From Trematomus loennbergii (lineage: Eukaryota; Chordata; Actinopteri; Perciformes; Nototheniidae): DNA of 64,000 nucleotides. The stretch's first letter is position 1. Every line of letters starts with the position of its first letter. The notes beneath the pieces are model-generated. The model was not told the origin of the DNA, searched no databases, and worked only from the letters and a program-made list of their open reading frames with translations. Below, in pieces: positions 46,201 through 64,000 of the stretch. A program made the position numbers and the translations under genes. The DNA lies in NCBI GenBank assembly GCA_012861695.1, contig JAAOOA010000337.1, positions 1-64,000 on the forward strand, written 5' to 3'.

Positions 46201-46325
46201 CAAAGCGCTACCTGGCTGTATCTGCTACCTCTGTCCCTAGGAGACATTGTTAGTGCCAGCAGATCTGCCCTTTTGGCAAGCAATGTGGACAAGTTAATTT
46301 TTCTTAAAAAAAAACATGAAAATAC
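46195..46325 (+). pseudogene. Remnant of hAT C-terminal dimerisation domain
   Basis: AKRYLAVSATSVP is encoded at about 46199-46240. The adjoining frame gives GDIVSASRSALLASNVDKLI and FLKKK at 46243-46312. This matches the order of the hATC domain (RYL...ATSVP...NVDKLIFLKK) but lacks the SER-FS-A segment between, so a small deletion joins the two and shifts the frame. Confidence 0.65.
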
Positions 46326-46460
46326 AATGACAAGCAAGCAAGTCCTAATGTCAAACTAGTGCAGCACAGTTCAAGTACAGATTATTTCAGTTAATCGAAA
46401 TGCTGCACCTTAATGTTTATTTATTATATTTTGTATTTATTTGAGTGAATACATTATTCA

Positions 46461-46808
46461 CAGTTTAATAATAATTTTTAAAAAACATGTGTGTGTGTGT
46501 GTGTGTGAGTGAGTATTTTGTATTCTTATTATTATATATTTATATATTATATATTTTTTTACATTTAAAAAGAAAATCATTCATTTTTTCCATCATTTTT
46601 TAAATAAATAAATAAAAGATTATTATTTATTCATAGAAATGTATTATTTTTAAATATTATTATTTTATTAAATATTATTATTTCATTAAATATAATTCTT
46701 TACATTTTTTATATATTTATTTATTGTTAAACCAGGTCTTTACAATGCAATATGGCAAAAAGTTTACTGTAGTACACGATCTGAATATTTTATATTTAAC
46801 TTTAGCTA
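46461..46808. other. AT-rich sequence, nothing recognised
   Basis: A short (TG)n and ATTATT-rich simple sequence. It ends in the acceptor-like TTTATATTTAACTTTAG at 46789-46805. Confidence 0.5.
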
Positions 46809-63960
<17,152 letters not shown>

Positions 63961-63965
63961 GTGAG

Positions 63966-64000
63966 CAGTGGTGGAGAGTACATTTACTCAAGTTCTTGAT
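63966..64000. mobile_element. Start of a CAGTGGTGGA hAT-type MITE at the window edge
   Basis: CAGTGGTGGAGAGTACATTT then ACTCAAGTTCTTGAT is the terminus of the abundant fish MITE whose relatives lie at 41405-43286. It begins five bases after the exon 8 junction, overlapping the last bases of the donor consensus. The other end is outside the window. Confidence 0.6.

Larger units (their letters stand above)
45594..46460 (+). mobile_element. hAT transposon with internal deletion (ZBED/Ac group)
   Basis: The left end TAGGGGTGTAACGGTA at 45594 and the GGTACG/CGTACC-rich subterminal sequence are typical of a common fish hAT family. It encodes an intact BED-finger N-terminus and, right after it, the remains of the C-terminal dimerisation domain. 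The catalytic middle is deleted. The right terminus was not located, so the end is approximate. Confidence 0.65.

Overview
This window looks like ray-finned fish (teleost) nuclear DNA. The evidence is a spliced vertebrate photoreceptor-matrix gene (impg1-type), L2/hAT/piggyBac-type transposons of the kind common in teleosts, very long (TG)n tracts and large minisatellites. No bacterial-style operon, rRNA, tRNA or CRISPR array was seen. Apart from one host gene, almost everything is mobile or tandemly repeated.

Layout. 1-9.6 kb: an L2 LINE 3' end, small minisatellites, a 3.3-kb CACTG-ended DNA transposon holding a C2H2-finger exon and a solo LTR with a perfect 5-bp target duplication, then a 1.7-kb fold-back element and (CA)n. 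9.6-18.6 kb: a 722-bp MITE abutting a nested pair of hAT-type elements, both with perfect 8-bp target duplications (outer 10323-18632, inner 10828-18332). 20.1-21.2 kb: a 43-bp minisatellite. 21290-41372: a 20,083-bp element with inverted terminal repeats of about 4.2 and 3.6 kb, a 6-bp target duplication (CATGGT) and termini made of AGT triplets. It resembles a Maverick/Polinton-like or virus-derived element by its ends, but carries no recognisable polymerase or integrase. Its repeats carry two copies of a basic/acidic protein gene. Its centre carries further unknown genes and a zinc-finger plus tyrosine-recombinase (Crypton-like) gene surrounded by tandem arrays. 41.4-46.8 kb: MITEs, (TG)n and an internally deleted hAT transposon with an intact BED finger.

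46.8-64 kb: the 5' part of an impg1-type gene on the + strand (secreted interphotoreceptor matrix proteoglycan). Eight exons can be chained with consistent splice phases up to the middle of the first SEA domain, and the gene runs off the window. Intron 5 holds about 92 copies of a 57-bp unit and intron 7 about 120 copies of a 33-bp unit. Exon 3 has a one-base frameshift. The same kind of short homopolymer loss recurs in the transposon genes when sister copies are compared, so assembly error must be considered.

All family names rest on reading motifs, termini and target duplications by eye; no database search was possible.
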